A DNA stretch of 64,000 nucleotides. Source: Budorcas taxicolor (Eukaryota; Chordata; Mammalia; Artiodactyla; Bovidae). Positions 1 to 11,256 of this stretch are shown here, piece by piece (position 1 is the first letter of the stretch; every line of letters begins with the position of its first letter). The DNA lies in the NCBI RefSeq assembly GCF_023091745.1, contig NC_068925.1, forward strand, positions 6,634,001 through 6,698,000. Direction: 5' to 3'. The notes beneath the pieces are model-generated. The model saw only the letters and a list, made by a program, of their open reading frames with translations. It had not been told where the DNA came from and did no database searches. Made by a program: the position numbers and the translations under genes.

Positions 1-775
1 TCGGCACTCAGCTTTCTTTATAGTCCAACTCTCACATCCATACATGACCACTGGAAAAACCATAGCCTTGACTAGATGGACCTTTGTTGGCAAAGTAATG
101 TCTCTGCTTTTTAATATGCTGTCTAGGTTGCTCATAACTTTCTTTTCAAGGAGCAAGGGTCTTTTAATTTCATGGCTGCAATCACCATCTGCAGTGATTT
201 GGGAGCCCAGAAAAATAAAGTCAGCTACTGTTTCCCCATCTATTTGCCATGAAATGATGGGACTGGATGCCATGATCTTCATTTTCTGAATGTTGTTTTA
301 AGCCAACTTTTTCACTCTTTTCTTTCATTTTAATCAAGAGGCTCTTTAGTTCTTCTTCACTTTCTGTCATAAAGGTGGTGTCATCTGCATATCTGAAGTT
401 ATTGATATTTCTCCTGGCAATCTTGATTCCAGCTTGTGCTTCCTCCAGCCCAGCATTTCTCATGATGTACTCTGCATAGAAGTTAAATAAGAAGGGTGAC
501 AATATACAGCCTTAACGTACTCCTTTTCCTATTTAGAAGCAGTCTGTTGTTTCATGTCCAGTTCTAACTGTTGCTTCCTGACCTGTATACAGATTTCTCA
601 AGAGGCAGGTCAGGTGGTCTGGTATTCCCATCTCTTTCAGAATTTTCCACAGTTTATTGTGATCCACACAGTCAAATGCTTTGGCATAGTCAATAAAGCA
701 GAAATAGGTTTTTTTTCTGGAACTCTCTTGCTTTTTCAATGATCCAGCAGATGTTGGCAATTTGATCTCTGGTTG
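1..775 (-). mobile_element. BovB (RTE-type LINE) fragment, reverse-transcriptase region
   Basis: Read on the minus strand, this encodes broken BovB reverse transcriptase. The catalytic YADD box lies in the piece at 221-502, and the block A motif DYAKAFDCVDHNKLW lies in the piece at 533-829. Frameshifts and stops separate the pieces, so it is dead. The 3' end of the element lies off the left edge. The right end, at about 775, is the 5' truncation point, where it abuts L1 sequence in the same orientation. Confidence 0.9.
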
Positions 776-1240
776 TAACTGAAACTTTGCCAAATTTATT
801 GATGGGTTCTCGTAGTTCTCTGATAGCATCTTTAGAGTTGTCTATGTATAGTATCATGTCATCTGCAAACAATGACAGTTTAGCTTCTTTTCCAATCTGG
901 ATTCCCTTTGCTTCTTTTTCTTTTCTGATTGCTGTAGCTAGGACTTTCAAAACTATGTTGAATAAAAGTGGTGAGAGTGGATGCCCTTGTCTTATTGCTG
1001 ATCCTTGAGGGAATGCTTCAGCTTTTCGCCACTGAGTATGATGCTAGCTGTAGGTTTGTCATATATAGACTGTATTATATTGAGGTATATTCCCTCTATG
1101 CCCACTTTCTGGAGAATTTTTATTATAAATGGGTGCTGAATTTTGTCAAAAGCCTTTCCTGCATCTACTGAGATAATCATATGGTTTTTATTCTTCAATT
1201 TGTTGATATGGTGTATCACTTTGATTGATTTGTGAATATT
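776..1240 (-). mobile_element. L1 ORF2 fragment (RT domain)
   Basis: The minus strand encodes L1 ORF2 pieces: a 992-1219 reading frame with the block A motif (VDAGKAFDKIQH), then the FADDMILY active-site box near 860. It continues without a gap into the BovB fragment at 1-775, as expected if BovB inserted into this L1 or the two recombined. Stops and frame breaks make it a relic. Confidence 0.85.
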
Positions 1241-1405
1241 GAAAAATACCCCATATTCTCTTCATAGCACCTGGATTTCTATTCCTTTATAACATTGTTT
1301 CTCTATCCCCACCTCATGTATTACCATCATCTAGTGCATTTCCTAGAACAAGATTTCCATTAAAAAATGCTTATTGAGTGAATGACTATCTTTGTAACCC
1401 TGATA

Positions 1406-1519
1406 GGAGTGAAAGTCACTCAGTCGTGTCTGACTCTTGTGACCCCATGGACTGTAGCTTACCAGGCTCCTCTATTCATGGAACTTTCCAGGCAAGAATA
1501 CTGGAAGGGGTTGCCATTA
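1406..1519 (-). mobile_element. Bov-A SINE fragment
   Basis: Matches the reverse orientation of the Bov-A body (cagtcgtgtctgactc, ggactgtag, ggcaagaatactgg). The tRNA-derived head is missing. Confidence 0.8.
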
Positions 1520-1667
1520 GGTAGTCAATATCATATTGTACAAGATGCAGAACTAGAGAAAATTGCTTAACAATTTACTTTAGCTGTGTCTTGCCAAATT
1601 TAAGATCATTTTCTCAGTCTTCATTGTCTAAGAGTAAAAAAAAATTGGCGTTAAAGGAATGTTTAGG

Positions 1668-1815
1668 GGCTTCCCTGGTGGCTCAGACAGTAAAGAATCT
1701 GCCTGCAGTGCAGATCTGGGTTCCATTCCTGAGTCAGGAAGACCCCTTGGAGAAGGGAATGGCGACCCACTCCAGTATGCTTGTCTGGAGAATCCCATGG
1801 ACAGAGAAGCCTATC
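1668..1815 (+). mobile_element. Bov-tA SINE
   Basis: Sense-strand Bov-tA with its tRNA-like head (ggcttccctggtggctcag, taaagaatctgcctgc) and Bov-A body (ggcgacccactccagtatg). The 3' tail is truncated. Confidence 0.88.
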
Positions 1816-2169
1816 CCCCTCCTCCATTATTGATGTTAAAATTGTTATCAAATCATTTGCCTCATACCTGGTATTTTCATTTCCAACAGTATATCTTTTT
1901 ATAAAAACAAATTTTATGGTATTTGGTTTTTGATTATCATAAAAAGATGTTGCTGAGGACCTCCATTTCCAGTGATGTTGGACTAGGTAATTCACACAAA
2001 GCCTTCTTGCTGAAGCAGTGTGAGCCAAAGATATGGTGAAGAATTTGAAGAACTTCCAGGCCTGTATCAGGATGAGGACAGAAGTCAGGTGTGATGCAAT
2101 CAACATTTGGGACCACTTTTCTTCTGGAGACATTCCTCTATTCAAGAATGGGTGGCTGATATGCTGAGC
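1816..2169. other. Unassigned spacer between repeats
   Basis: No gene or repeat family recognised. A 184-residue minus-strand open frame covers it but runs into flanking SINE and BovB sequence and resembles no protein I know. Confidence 0.4.
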
Positions 2170-2570
2170 GATGCTATATGTAAGGCCTCCCCAGACAGCC
2201 ATTTTGCTTTTTTGCATTTCTTTCCATGGGGATGGTCTTGATCCCTTCTTCTGTATACAATGTCATGAATCTCCATCCATAGTTCACCAGGCACTCTATC
2301 TATCAGATCTAGTCCCTTAAATCTATTTCTCACTTCCACTGTATACTCATAAGGGATTTAATTTAGGTCATACCTGAATGGTCTAGTGGTTTTCCCTACT
2401 TCAAGTCTGAATCTGGCAATAAGGAGTTCATGATCTGAGCCATAGTCAGCTCCTGGTCTTGTTTTTGCTGTTTTGCTTCTCCATCTTAGGCTGCAAAGAA
2501 TACAATCAATCTGACTTTGGTGTTGACCATCTGGTGATGTCCATGTGTAGAGTCTTCTCTTGTGTTGTTG
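2170..2570 (-). mobile_element. BovB inverted 5' segment (endonuclease region)
   Basis: The minus strand encodes the C-terminal part of the BovB apurinic-type endonuclease (YTWTSPDGQHQSQID, then GADYGSDHELLIARFRLEV) and the following linker. It meets a sense-strand BovB 3' segment head to head at about 2570. The RT sequence that should lie between the two is missing. The left boundary is approximate. Confidence 0.85.
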
Positions 2571-3409
2571 AGAAACGCTGGGCTGGCTGGAAGAAGCACA
2601 AGGTGGAATCAAGATTGCAGGAGAAATATCAATAACCTCAGATATGCAGATGACACCACCCTTATGGCAGAAAGTGAAGAGGAACTAAAAAGCCTCTTGA
2701 TGAGAGTGAGAAAGTTGGCTTAAAGCTCAAAATTCAGAAAACAAAGATCATGGCGTCTGGTCCCATCACTTCATGGGAAATAGATGGGGAAACAGTGGAA
2801 ACTGTATCAGACTTTATTTTGGGGGGCTCCAAAATCACCGCAGATGGTGATTGCAGCCATAAAATTTAAAGACACTTACTCCTTGGAAGGAAAGTTATGA
2901 CCAACCTAGATAGCATATTCAAAAGCAGAGACATTACTTTGCCAACAAAGGTCCGTCTAGTCAAGGCTATGGTTTTTCCAGTGGTCATGTATGGATGTGA
3001 CAGTTGGATTGTGAAGAAAGCTGAGCTCCGAAGAATTGATGCTTTTGAACTGTGGTGTTGGAGAAGACGCTTGAGAGTCCCTTGGACTGCAAGGAGATCC
3101 AACCAGTCCATCCTAAAGATCAGTCCTGGGTGTTCATTGAAAGGAGTGATACTAAAGCTGAAACTCCAATACTTTGGCCACCTCATGCGAAGAGTTGACT
3201 CATTAGAAAAGACTCTGATATTGGGAGGGATTGGGGGCAGGAGGAGAAGGGGACGACAGAGGATGAGATGGCTGGATGGCATCACTGACTCAATAGACAT
3301 ATGAGTTTGAGTGAACTCCGGGAGTTGGTGATGGACAGGGAGGCCTGGTGTGCTGCGATTCATGGGGTCGCAGAGTTGGACACAACTAAGCGACTCAACT
3401 GAACTGAAT
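2571..3409 (+). mobile_element. BovB 3' segment (RT C-terminus and tail)
   Basis: Sense BovB starting upstream of the YADD region (about 2640) and running to the characteristic 3' end, gcgactcaactgaactgaa. A 135-codon open stretch at 2897-3304 holds the conserved RT tail (FPVVMYGCDSW, LWCWRRRLRVPWTARRSNQS, MRWLDGITDS). A stop and a frame break earlier in the segment show it is not functional. With the inverted piece at 2170-2570 it forms one rearranged copy. Confidence 0.92.
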
Positions 3410-3708
3410 GCTGACATTATCAAAGATTGAATAAGTTCTCCCCAAGAGATGCTGCAGCTTCCACATGGATCGAAGTTCACATAGACCTCAGTCTGTTATA
3501 AATGAAAAGGAACTTCAGCCTTTCCCCACACATTAAATTACAACTTTCTGGAGCTGATTTATTAAGACTCCACCTACAGAATGAGATTTGGCAGATATTG
3601 GTACAGAAGTCAAAGCAGTGATGATAAATATGTAACTTGAGCGTAGCAGCTGTTCAGCAGCCCTCTTTCCTCCCCAAAATATGCTCAGACAACAATACTT
3701 TCACTTCA

Positions 3709-3714
3709 TTTATT
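3709..3714 (-). terminator. YOD1: Candidate distal poly(A) signal of YOD1
   Basis: TTTATT on the plus strand reads AATAAA on the YOD1 strand, near the point where low-repeat UTR-like sequence gives way to BovB. Confidence 0.4.
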
Positions 3715-4190
3715 TCTTCAAAATAAGTCATTTCATACAGAATTTGGGTATTTAACATCATACACCTCACAAATAATATCAATGCATCTTAATGACAATG
3801 GTAAAACCATATAAATTATATAAAACAAAATTAGGCATCTCTCAGGTAGTAGCAGTAGTACATTAACTTGAAAAAATGCTGGCAAATCAACAAAATGTTT
3901 TTAAATCAAGGAAGCACTGTCCATCTTTATTAACAAAAAATATTTTATGCCAAGAGAAACAGAACTTTGTTCTATTTGTCCTTCTCTATTACTTTTAAGT
4001 CATAAAGCTCTAAATGTGACAGTTTTGTAGGTTTCTCATTGTTTCAGGAATTTCAACCTCTATTGCATTAATACAGGAAATATATGACTACTGCCATTCT
4101 CTATTCCTTTTGACAAATCATATTTATTCTTTAAAGTTAATACTCTTTTAAAGGAAAAATGTTATTTTTTGCTAAGGAAATTATATTTCC

Positions 4191-4198
4191 TGTAAACA
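4191..4198 (-). promoter_or_regulatory. miR-30 seed match (8-mer) in YOD1 3' UTR
   Basis: The mRNA strand reads TGTTTACA, the full 8-mer target of miR-30. A second copy lies at 4785-4792. Activity is not shown by sequence alone. Confidence 0.4.
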
Positions 4199-4938
4199 GT
4201 TTATGTGATAAATGGCACCAAGCTGAACTGGAAAACAAACAAGAATCAGGTGCCCTGGTCCTTTAAGTAACTTATGGGAGACAACTAACTACATATCCTA
4301 TACCAGTCAGGCTCATGTAATCTGAGAGGAAATTGTAAACCTTTTCTAGGTTAACCTGTTTGCCTACAATGTAACTAAATCATATTTTCACTATCCCCAA
4401 ACTCTTCAGATGTAGGTGTGCATTTTAAAAAACAAGTATAAAAAGGCATCATAGCAAAATGTTTATAGTCATGTTTTAATACTTTACTGACAAGCCTGTT
4501 ATGGCCTTGCTATAGTCTATGCCAAGAAACGTGAATGGGTTAGGATGACACAAAGGCATTGCCTGAAACATTTTCTGAAAAGCATAATTCAAGAATAGGA
4601 ATGCATTCATTTGAGAAGCTCTTCTGTTTATGTGGCACTTTATCTTCCTGCCCTTTTCTTCCTTTATTCTAAAGCAGCATGGGAGGGTTATTAATCTCCT
4701 CTAAATTCTAGCAACCAAGACTTAAATCAGCACTCCACAATTCAATATCAATGTGATTTTTTCAAAATCAAATATTCAAAGCATTGTAAACAAAATGCAA
4801 GCTAAGTTTTGGAGATGGAAAATTAAAGAAACTTTCCCCCACAATCAGCATAGTTTTATAACCTTTATAAGTTGGATGAAATGTGCTAAATGCTAAATAT
4901 CATAACTCCTAGTAAGAAAACATCCTTAGTTAATAAAC

Positions 4939-4946
4939 TAGCTTAT
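4939..4946 (-). promoter_or_regulatory. miR-21 seed match (8-mer) in YOD1 3' UTR
   Basis: The mRNA strand reads ATAAGCTA, the complete miR-21-5p 8-mer. It is the second such site in the UTR; the other is close to the stop codon. Confidence 0.4.
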
Positions 4947-6255
4947 TCAAATCAAGTGTTTCACTTTAGACTTAGTGATGTTGCTTATATATGACTTTTA
5001 AGGCCTCTGACTCAAAAATCAGCTCAGAATCAAAAGCTTGCTTAGAAACAAATGAAGGGTTTTAAGAATCTAACATTTTCAAAGTTGCAGTAGTCATCTT
5101 TGAGCTACAAGGACAAATTTGAATACTGCATTGTACAATGAATAAAGAACAATCACATTATAGAAATAAGTAACATTTTGAATGCTAGGGCACAGAGCAT
5201 GCTCCTAATAGTTACTGAAATGGAGTTTTATTGTTAGAGAATTACCAGAATGTTGTACCACTGGATACACTATTCACTGATGGTAACTTTCAATTAAGAA
5301 GAGCTGATTGTTGGCAGCTCAAGAACTATATTTTAATGTCTGACAAGATCGTCAGAGAGGGCTAACATGTAAACTTTTATTTCATATTTTTAAAGTGCTG
5401 CAAATAACAGATTTGTGTTCTCAATACATGAAAAAACATGAAAATCCTAATATATGAAAGTTTAGGAAGGCCACCTGACACATAAAGAGGAAAAAAAAAA
5501 TCACTCTGCTGTTAATCTTGTATATTCCCCATTCAATTTTTTTCAAAAAAGACATAGAAAACTATGTTCAGCTAGAGGGGAACTTACAACATTCCTGTTT
5601 TAATGCCTACACAAGACAGAAAGAGTAAGCTGAACATGCAAATTAGGCATGGGCATTTACGGGAATGTATAAATATGTTCATTCATTCCTGATTAAGATT
5701 TCACTGGGACTTGAACTTCATGGAATAATCAAGTGGTATGTCAATATTAGTTTTTGCCAACAGGGTCAAGATGACCAGCCCCCAAACTTGCAAGGGTCTC
5801 ACTTGACTGTGCCCAAGATCCTCTCATGAGAAACAAGAAATCAACCACGAACTACTAACAGTAATTGTACCACACTGATATCGTCACATGGCTACCACAT
5901 CACAAAATTCCCGAGACATTAATTTTAATTTCTGAAATCACTCTATCCAGAAGTGCATTCATAGCCCTACATCTAATCTTTAAATCAAAAGAAGAGTAAG
6001 GGAAAGGAGTTAAGGAAAGGAGGCGTAGGGGATAGGAAAGCACAATCCTGATTCATTTTGCTACTAATATAAACTAACCTCATTTTAATAAAAAAAAAAA
6101 TTCTTGCATGGCAGTCAAAACCTGAATGAATAGGAAGAAAGGTTTTGCTCTGCTCAAGTGCAAATGTAAGAAAAAGTTTCTTTTCATCTTGGTCCAATGT
6201 TTTAAATTTCTCAAGACTAGAATTTTCTTACATTAACTAACTTCAAGTATATAGT

Positions 6256-6368
6256 GTTAGGCTCTCAGTCATGTCTGACTCTGAGACCCCATGGGAGTCT
6301 GCCAGGCTCCTCTGTCCATGGGATTCTCCAGGCAAGAATACTGAAACGGGTTGCCATTCCCTTCTCCA
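6256..6368 (-). mobile_element. Bov-A SINE fragment in YOD1 3' UTR
   Basis: Reverse-orientation Bov-A body (ctcagtcatgtctgactc, gggattctccaggcaag, gggttgccattcccttctcc). It is truncated and lacks the tRNA head. Confidence 0.8.
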
Positions 6369-7440
6369 TTCAAGAGTATAAGTGCAATTAAAAAAATCTT
6401 CTGTGAGGCTTACAAGCTTGAGTCTGAGTAAGCACAAGTTTAGGTTTTTAACCCTCCACAATTACAGTGCTTCATCTTGAATATACCATGATCAGAACAT
6501 TACTTTAAAAAGTCCGATTGCTGAATTTCAGCAGCTGATTAATTTTAAAAAGTTGTTACTGAGAGTGACCTATCAGTGTCCAACTGAGAAATGCACAACC
6601 TAGTTAACAGGTATAATAGAATAAGATCCCCTAATAAATAGTTGACACTTGTCATAAAAGCATAAGCTTAAATATGCAAACAAAAACACTTAAAATAAGC
6701 TTAATTTTATAAAATATCCAGTTCTATATCCCTCCACTTGTTAAAATTAAAATCAAATGTAGATAAAGTATACTCAATTTTAAAGCAACAAAATTTATGT
6801 TCAGAAACATCAATATATGCCTGGTATATAATAAATTACTCAATAAATATTTGTTGGATGAATAAACTTCTCTAAAATTCCAGTAAGCAAGTATCAAGTT
6901 TGGCCCTTGAAATACTTAGGAAAGGAAGGCAAGGTTTATAAATAATAATGCATAAAGCTCAACTGGATTGGTGTTACCCAGTGGTATACTCTTAACTTAC
7001 AGCTTTAAATTTGTCTGGGGGAATTAAGAGATACAAAATCCTTTTAGACCAGATGACATACAGGTACAAAGAGATTTTCAGTCATATTCATTTGTACACA
7101 TACTGACTGACAAATATCAAATTTCACAAGCTCACAAGTGCTATTTTAAGGCTCAATAAAACAGAAAATTAAACACTTTTGAGTTAAACTGACGATAATA
7201 ACTTATAATGCCTAAAAGTCCTATTCACACAAAAGGTACTCAAGAAATGTCATCTAATGATTTAAAGCATATTTTGTGAATTGTTCCTTAAAGATACTTT
7301 TCTCCTAATTGTTTACATACTCCTTAATTTTATACGATCACTTCTACCAAATGAAAGTGCTAAGAGTAAATCTCAATTCAGAAACATTTGCCAAGAAGAC
7401 ATGCTAAAAGAAATATAAGTGCTTTAAGGTATACCATTGG

Positions 7441-7566
7441 GTTTGTTTTTTTTTTTTTGGTCACTCCATGAAGCTTGTGGGACTTAGTTCCCCAACAAGG
7501 GATTGAACCTGCGCCCTTGGCAATGAAAGGGTAGAGTTCTAACCTCTGGACTGCCAGGGAATTCCC
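7441..7566 (-). mobile_element. CHR-type tRNA-derived SINE with perfect target duplication
   Basis: Antisense CHR-2-like SINE: T-run at 7446-7459, then sequence ending in ctggactgccagggaattcc, the reverse of the tRNA-Glu-like head. It is flanked by the exact 10-bp duplication ATACCATTGG at 7431-7440 and 7567-7576, which defines the insert. Confidence 0.88.
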
Positions 7567-8924
7567 ATACCATTGGTTTTCTAAGTAAGATAATAAAAAA
7601 CGAGACTAAGATAACAAAAATTCACAACAGTAAGCCTCTTTACATTATATAAGATAATGCATAATAAATTAAAATTTAGTATCCCTGATCTTCAGAAGAA
7701 TTAAGAGGTAGAACACTTTTATCTGGAAGATCTCATAGTGAAGCTAAGTTTTAGAGGGTATGCCTCGTGGATTAGCCCACCAAGCAAATGGCTACACATC
7801 TAATACTAGTAAGAAGCAGAATTCTTAGAAGGCTGAATAAGGCAAAGATTTAAAAACTGTCATATTTTGTAAGTGAAACAAATTCATCCAATGTTATTAT
7901 CCCAATTAATTTAAAACTCTTCAAAAGTCAAGGTAAGAGATGGTGGATAAACAAAGTATTAATTTTCAGAAACATGAAATCATTTAAGAGTGGTTTGACA
8001 AGGCTAGCATGAAAACAAATACTGTTTAGGTAAGCAAAAGATCTCTCAAAAACCAAATGAAAGCATGGTGTTATAATTTTAGATGAAAAGTTATTTTAGG
8101 AGTCGGAGGAAGTGCTCTTAACAAAAAGCTGAGGAAATTAAATCCCTCCAAACAAATCTTCAGTTAGAAAGGCAAAAACTGAGCACTCAAGTTTCAAGGA
8201 ACTTCAATTAAAAAAAAAAAAAAATCCTGCTTAATTTTAACCTTTTAGCCAACGTGACAGATGAATAAATGAGTTGCATTAAAACATGAGGCCCATGGTC
8301 TTTTAAAGCTTCAGCAAGCTGCTCAGGAACCACTTCCCTCGTACATTCTCTTTTATAAACTAGAAATTCTTCACTGGGCACCATAAGTTATTGTTTTTAG
8401 GTAATATTCTCAAGGAGTAGACTCACCTCTGTAAAAATTGCATGTTATCTGCTTATAACAACTGGTGAAGTACACATTTATAAAGTCTACCAAACTGCAA
8501 TATGAAATCAGTTTCAACAATTCTGAGTATCTTCATTTGAGGAATCAATTCATAGCACAGAAACTATTAACCCACTCAGAGTTTTTAAAAAGACCCAATT
8601 ACTGGAGACACTGTGGTTTATGTCCAGTGGTCTCACCTGAAGCCGTCCACAATACCCCAAAAAGGAAGTTGTTTTCTTCTACAAGTTAATGCTGCTGGGT
8701 GCTAGTTTATAATACTAACACTCAATCTTCAGGTCAGTGTCAGTAGGTAGCAAGGACCACCTATTCTGTCACCCAAGCAGAAAGATGGCTGTATCACTGC
8801 TGTAGACACACATCTGTAAACTTGCACACTAATTTTAATCTTAACAAGGAATTCAGTGTCTTAGTGGTTTAAGGTTAAAAGGATGGTTCAAGCATTGTGT
8901 TCTTTTGTTCTTAAGAGTAACAAA

Positions 8925-8971
8925 TAGCTTATTGGAAAACCCAGAGCCTTCTGGATCTGTGAGGTAGTAGG
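8925..8971 (-). promoter_or_regulatory. YOD1: let-7 and miR-21 seed-match pair just after the YOD1 stop
   Basis: The plus strand at 8960-8971 reads TGAGGTAGTAGG, identical to let-7 nucleotides 1-12, so the mRNA is perfectly complementary over 12 nt. At 8925-8932 the mRNA reads ATAAGCTA, the miR-21 8-mer. The sites begin 24 and 63 nt after the stop codon. let-7 and miR-21 control of YOD1 is, to my knowledge, already proposed in human; the motifs here are read directly. Confidence 0.6.
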
Positions 8972-8994
8972 CTTCAATCCTCATCATGCATGGA

Positions 8995-11256
8995 TCACAC
9001 TTCTCCGAAGTTGGTATGGCCTGTCTCCTTGGCATGGTCCCTTGCTTCTGCTTGTCCAGTTAATCCCTTCTGACATACCATGCATCTCAGGGTGAAGCGG
9101 TTTACATCTGTAAACTGTCTCTTCTTTCTAGCTTCATCTGCTAATTCCAGTGCTTGCACAAGAACAATATCATCATAAGAGGAGAAAATAGTCAGAGGAG
9201 GGGTGTCTGGGTCAGGGAAGACACACTGAAGCGGATCATAGTGGATGCCATCATAAATGAGAAGTACCCTTTTGGTATATCCTGCATCTTCCCCAAAACG
9301 ATCAATTCGAACGGTCTGTGTATCCACTACACATATTTCACATTGGTAAAATTTAGACAAAATGGATATTTCAATAGCTCCGCCCCAAGTATCATCCCTT
9401 TTGATCCAGTCACAGTACTCTTCATTTGTTTTTCCCAGTATTGCCTCACTATAAAAGTCTGGATCACTTGCTACAATTTGTGCTATTAAGCGTCTCATCT
9501 CAGGGGCACAAGCTGGATTCAAGACTCCTCCTTCAACAACATAGTACACACTGGTAAAGAGACAGGAGTTGTCTGCTGGGACTGCCATCCTGGTAAGCAC
9601 AGGCAAAGTTTCCCTGACGTAACTAGGAGCACCATATTTTGTAAATGCAGGTGACGTTTTGGGCCTACTTTGGTCTTCTTCAACGATCAGCATGTCACCT
9701 GTCAAAAAGAAAACAAATTCACAACTGCAAAGAAAGTACAGATGAAATTGGGTGTTCACTAACCAAGTCTGTAAATTACAAACAGGAGGAGTTAAAGTAT
9801 AAACTGGGGTTACCAGGGAGAATACAGCTTTGCAAACATGTGACCAGAAATAATTCTTGTTCCCTGAATTTTCATAGAGATGAAAACGGAACAAAGAGAA
9901 AGACATTGTATCTCATTTAGTAAAGGGGCCCGAGTTACACTTTTGTACTTACCTAAAAAGATACATTTCAAGAACAAAATTTTCTTATCCTTTCTCTCTG
10001 CAGTTTAAAGTGAAGTCGCTCAGTCGTGTCCAACTTTTTGCGACCTCGTGGACTGTAGCCCACCAGGCTCCTCCGTCCATGGGATTCTCCAGGTAAGAAT
10101 ACTGGAGTGGGTTGCCATTTCCTTCTCCAGGGGATCTTCCCGACCCAGGGATCGAACCCACGTCTCCCGCATTGCAGGCCGACGCTTTAACCTCTGAGCC
10201 ACCAGGGAATCTGCAGTTTGAAAGCACTTCCAAAAGGTGTTTACGAAGAACTCGGCCACTAGGGGGTGCTCTCGATCTGAAATATATCTATCCCGTTCAA
10301 GTGTTTACAGGATGCTTGAGACTAGAGGAAAGCTTTTAATTACCAATATTGCTGTTCAAGTTTTAATACCGGACAGAAATAACTTGCTTTTGTCTAGAAC
10401 TTGAAAGCGCCTTCGGTGGATGTGTCAAAGCAAACTCTAAAATGAGTACAACTGTCAGAGAAAGTACAAATGAAGGCGATTGTAAAAATGAACCAGGAAA
10501 GCAAAAAAAAGTATCCTACATCCTTCAGACATACTGTCTTCTTTCAGTGATACAGGGAAAAAGAGCAACCAGGACAGAGAAAACATCGCATTTTAAAAAT
10601 ACTTCTGTGGACACAGAGAGAAACAAAATGAATGAGATGTTTTCAAGACAGACCAGAAAGCAGCCAGGAAAGAGGACTCCACAGCTTCTGAGCTTCTCAC
10701 AGAGATCAGGCCCTCCCTGTCTCTTTCAAACTGTATGCGAAGTCAAGGAATTGCTGGACACTAGCTCTGGCCTCCGTCAGAATTCTCCGTTCTTTAATTT
10801 CTCCTATTCTGGTCCTCCAAGCCGACCCATAGAGACCTGGCCCTGATCTGTTCTCCTTTCTGCCCCTCTACGTCCTCCCAGGACCTTGCCTGACCCAGCC
10901 TCGATTCCCGTACCTGACTGGATAGGCAAATCCCCCAGAATGGTATCCCCGTTGCTGAGATCCAGGCACTCGGGCGGGTATCCGACGAGGATTCGCTGAC
11001 AGCCTGGGGAGATCCCGGTGATGGCGGCAATCTGGCCCTGGAGTTCCCGCACCCGGGTCCGGCTGGACAACCCCTGCAAAACATGGGTGCCCTCCTTGGC
11101 CTTGCAGCGGAGCCGCCACATCGCGTTGGTGCGGCCGCCCACAGGGCAGACACCGGTGGGGCCAGCTTTCGCCCCGGCAGCAAGCTGGCAGACGCCGCCG
11201 GGGCAACCAGCCGCCGGGTGGACTCCAAAATGACCACCCTTTGCCGGTCCAAACAT
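8995..11256 (-). CDS. YOD1: YOD1, OTU-family deubiquitinase (ubiquitin thioesterase)
   Basis: Two coding exons on the minus strand, join(8995..9698, 10914..11256), with a 1,215-bp GT-AG intron. Total 1,047 nt, 348 aa, the same length as human YOD1. The ATG is at 11256-11254 and the TGA ends at 8995. Domains in order: an N-terminal UBX-like region (about 50-128), the OTU protease core (about 145-275) with PADNSCLF giving Asp157 and the nucleophile Cys160, and His267 in GIHYDPL, then a C-terminal C2H2 zinc finger (Cys320, Cys323, His336, His342). Every catalytic residue is present. From family knowledge, it trims ubiquitin chains, works with p97/VCP in ER-associated degradation, and modulates Hippo and NF-kB signalling. 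The splice phase is 1 (TCA G|GT GAC). The intron carries a Bov-tA SINE. The gene is divergent from PFKFB2. Confidence 0.97.
10007..10209 (-). mobile_element. Bov-tA SINE in the YOD1 intron
   Basis: Near-complete reverse-orientation Bov-tA, from agtgaagtcgctcagtcgtg to ctctgagccaccagggaa. It is flanked by the exact 10-bp duplication TCTGCAGTTT (9997-10006 and 10210-10219). Confidence 0.93.

Larger units (their letters stand above)
3690..8994 (-). other. YOD1: YOD1 3' untranslated region (inferred)
   Basis: AT-rich, repeat-poor sequence directly downstream of the YOD1 stop, with no plausible coding exon. An AATAAA on the minus strand (3709-3714) would give a 3' UTR of about 5.3 kb, similar to the long UTR known for mammalian YOD1. 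The low repeat density next to the repeat-packed 1-3409 block supports a transcribed, constrained region. It holds two SINE insertions (6256-6368, 7441-7566) and an A14 run near 8211. The end point is inferred; other TTTATT positions could also serve. Confidence 0.6.

Noticed and set aside
1663..2217. 184-codon minus-strand frame
   Set aside because: It is built from a SINE, unassigned spacer and BovB sequence; not a gene.
1..3409. Reverse-transcriptase frames as possible viral or domesticated genes
   Set aside because: Motifs are those of the BovB and L1 LINE clades, copies are truncated and interrupted, and no env or gag-like domain or paired LTR is present.
9699..9906. Upstream extension of the YOD1 exon 2 frame to an ATG at 9906
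   Set aside because: A clear acceptor at 9699-9700 joins in phase to exon 1, giving the family-standard 348 aa. The extension is intron.
10442..10846. 134-codon plus-strand open frame in the YOD1 intron
   Set aside because: No recognisable domain, ends in exon-adjacent sequence, and lies wholly in the intron of a well-supported antisense gene.
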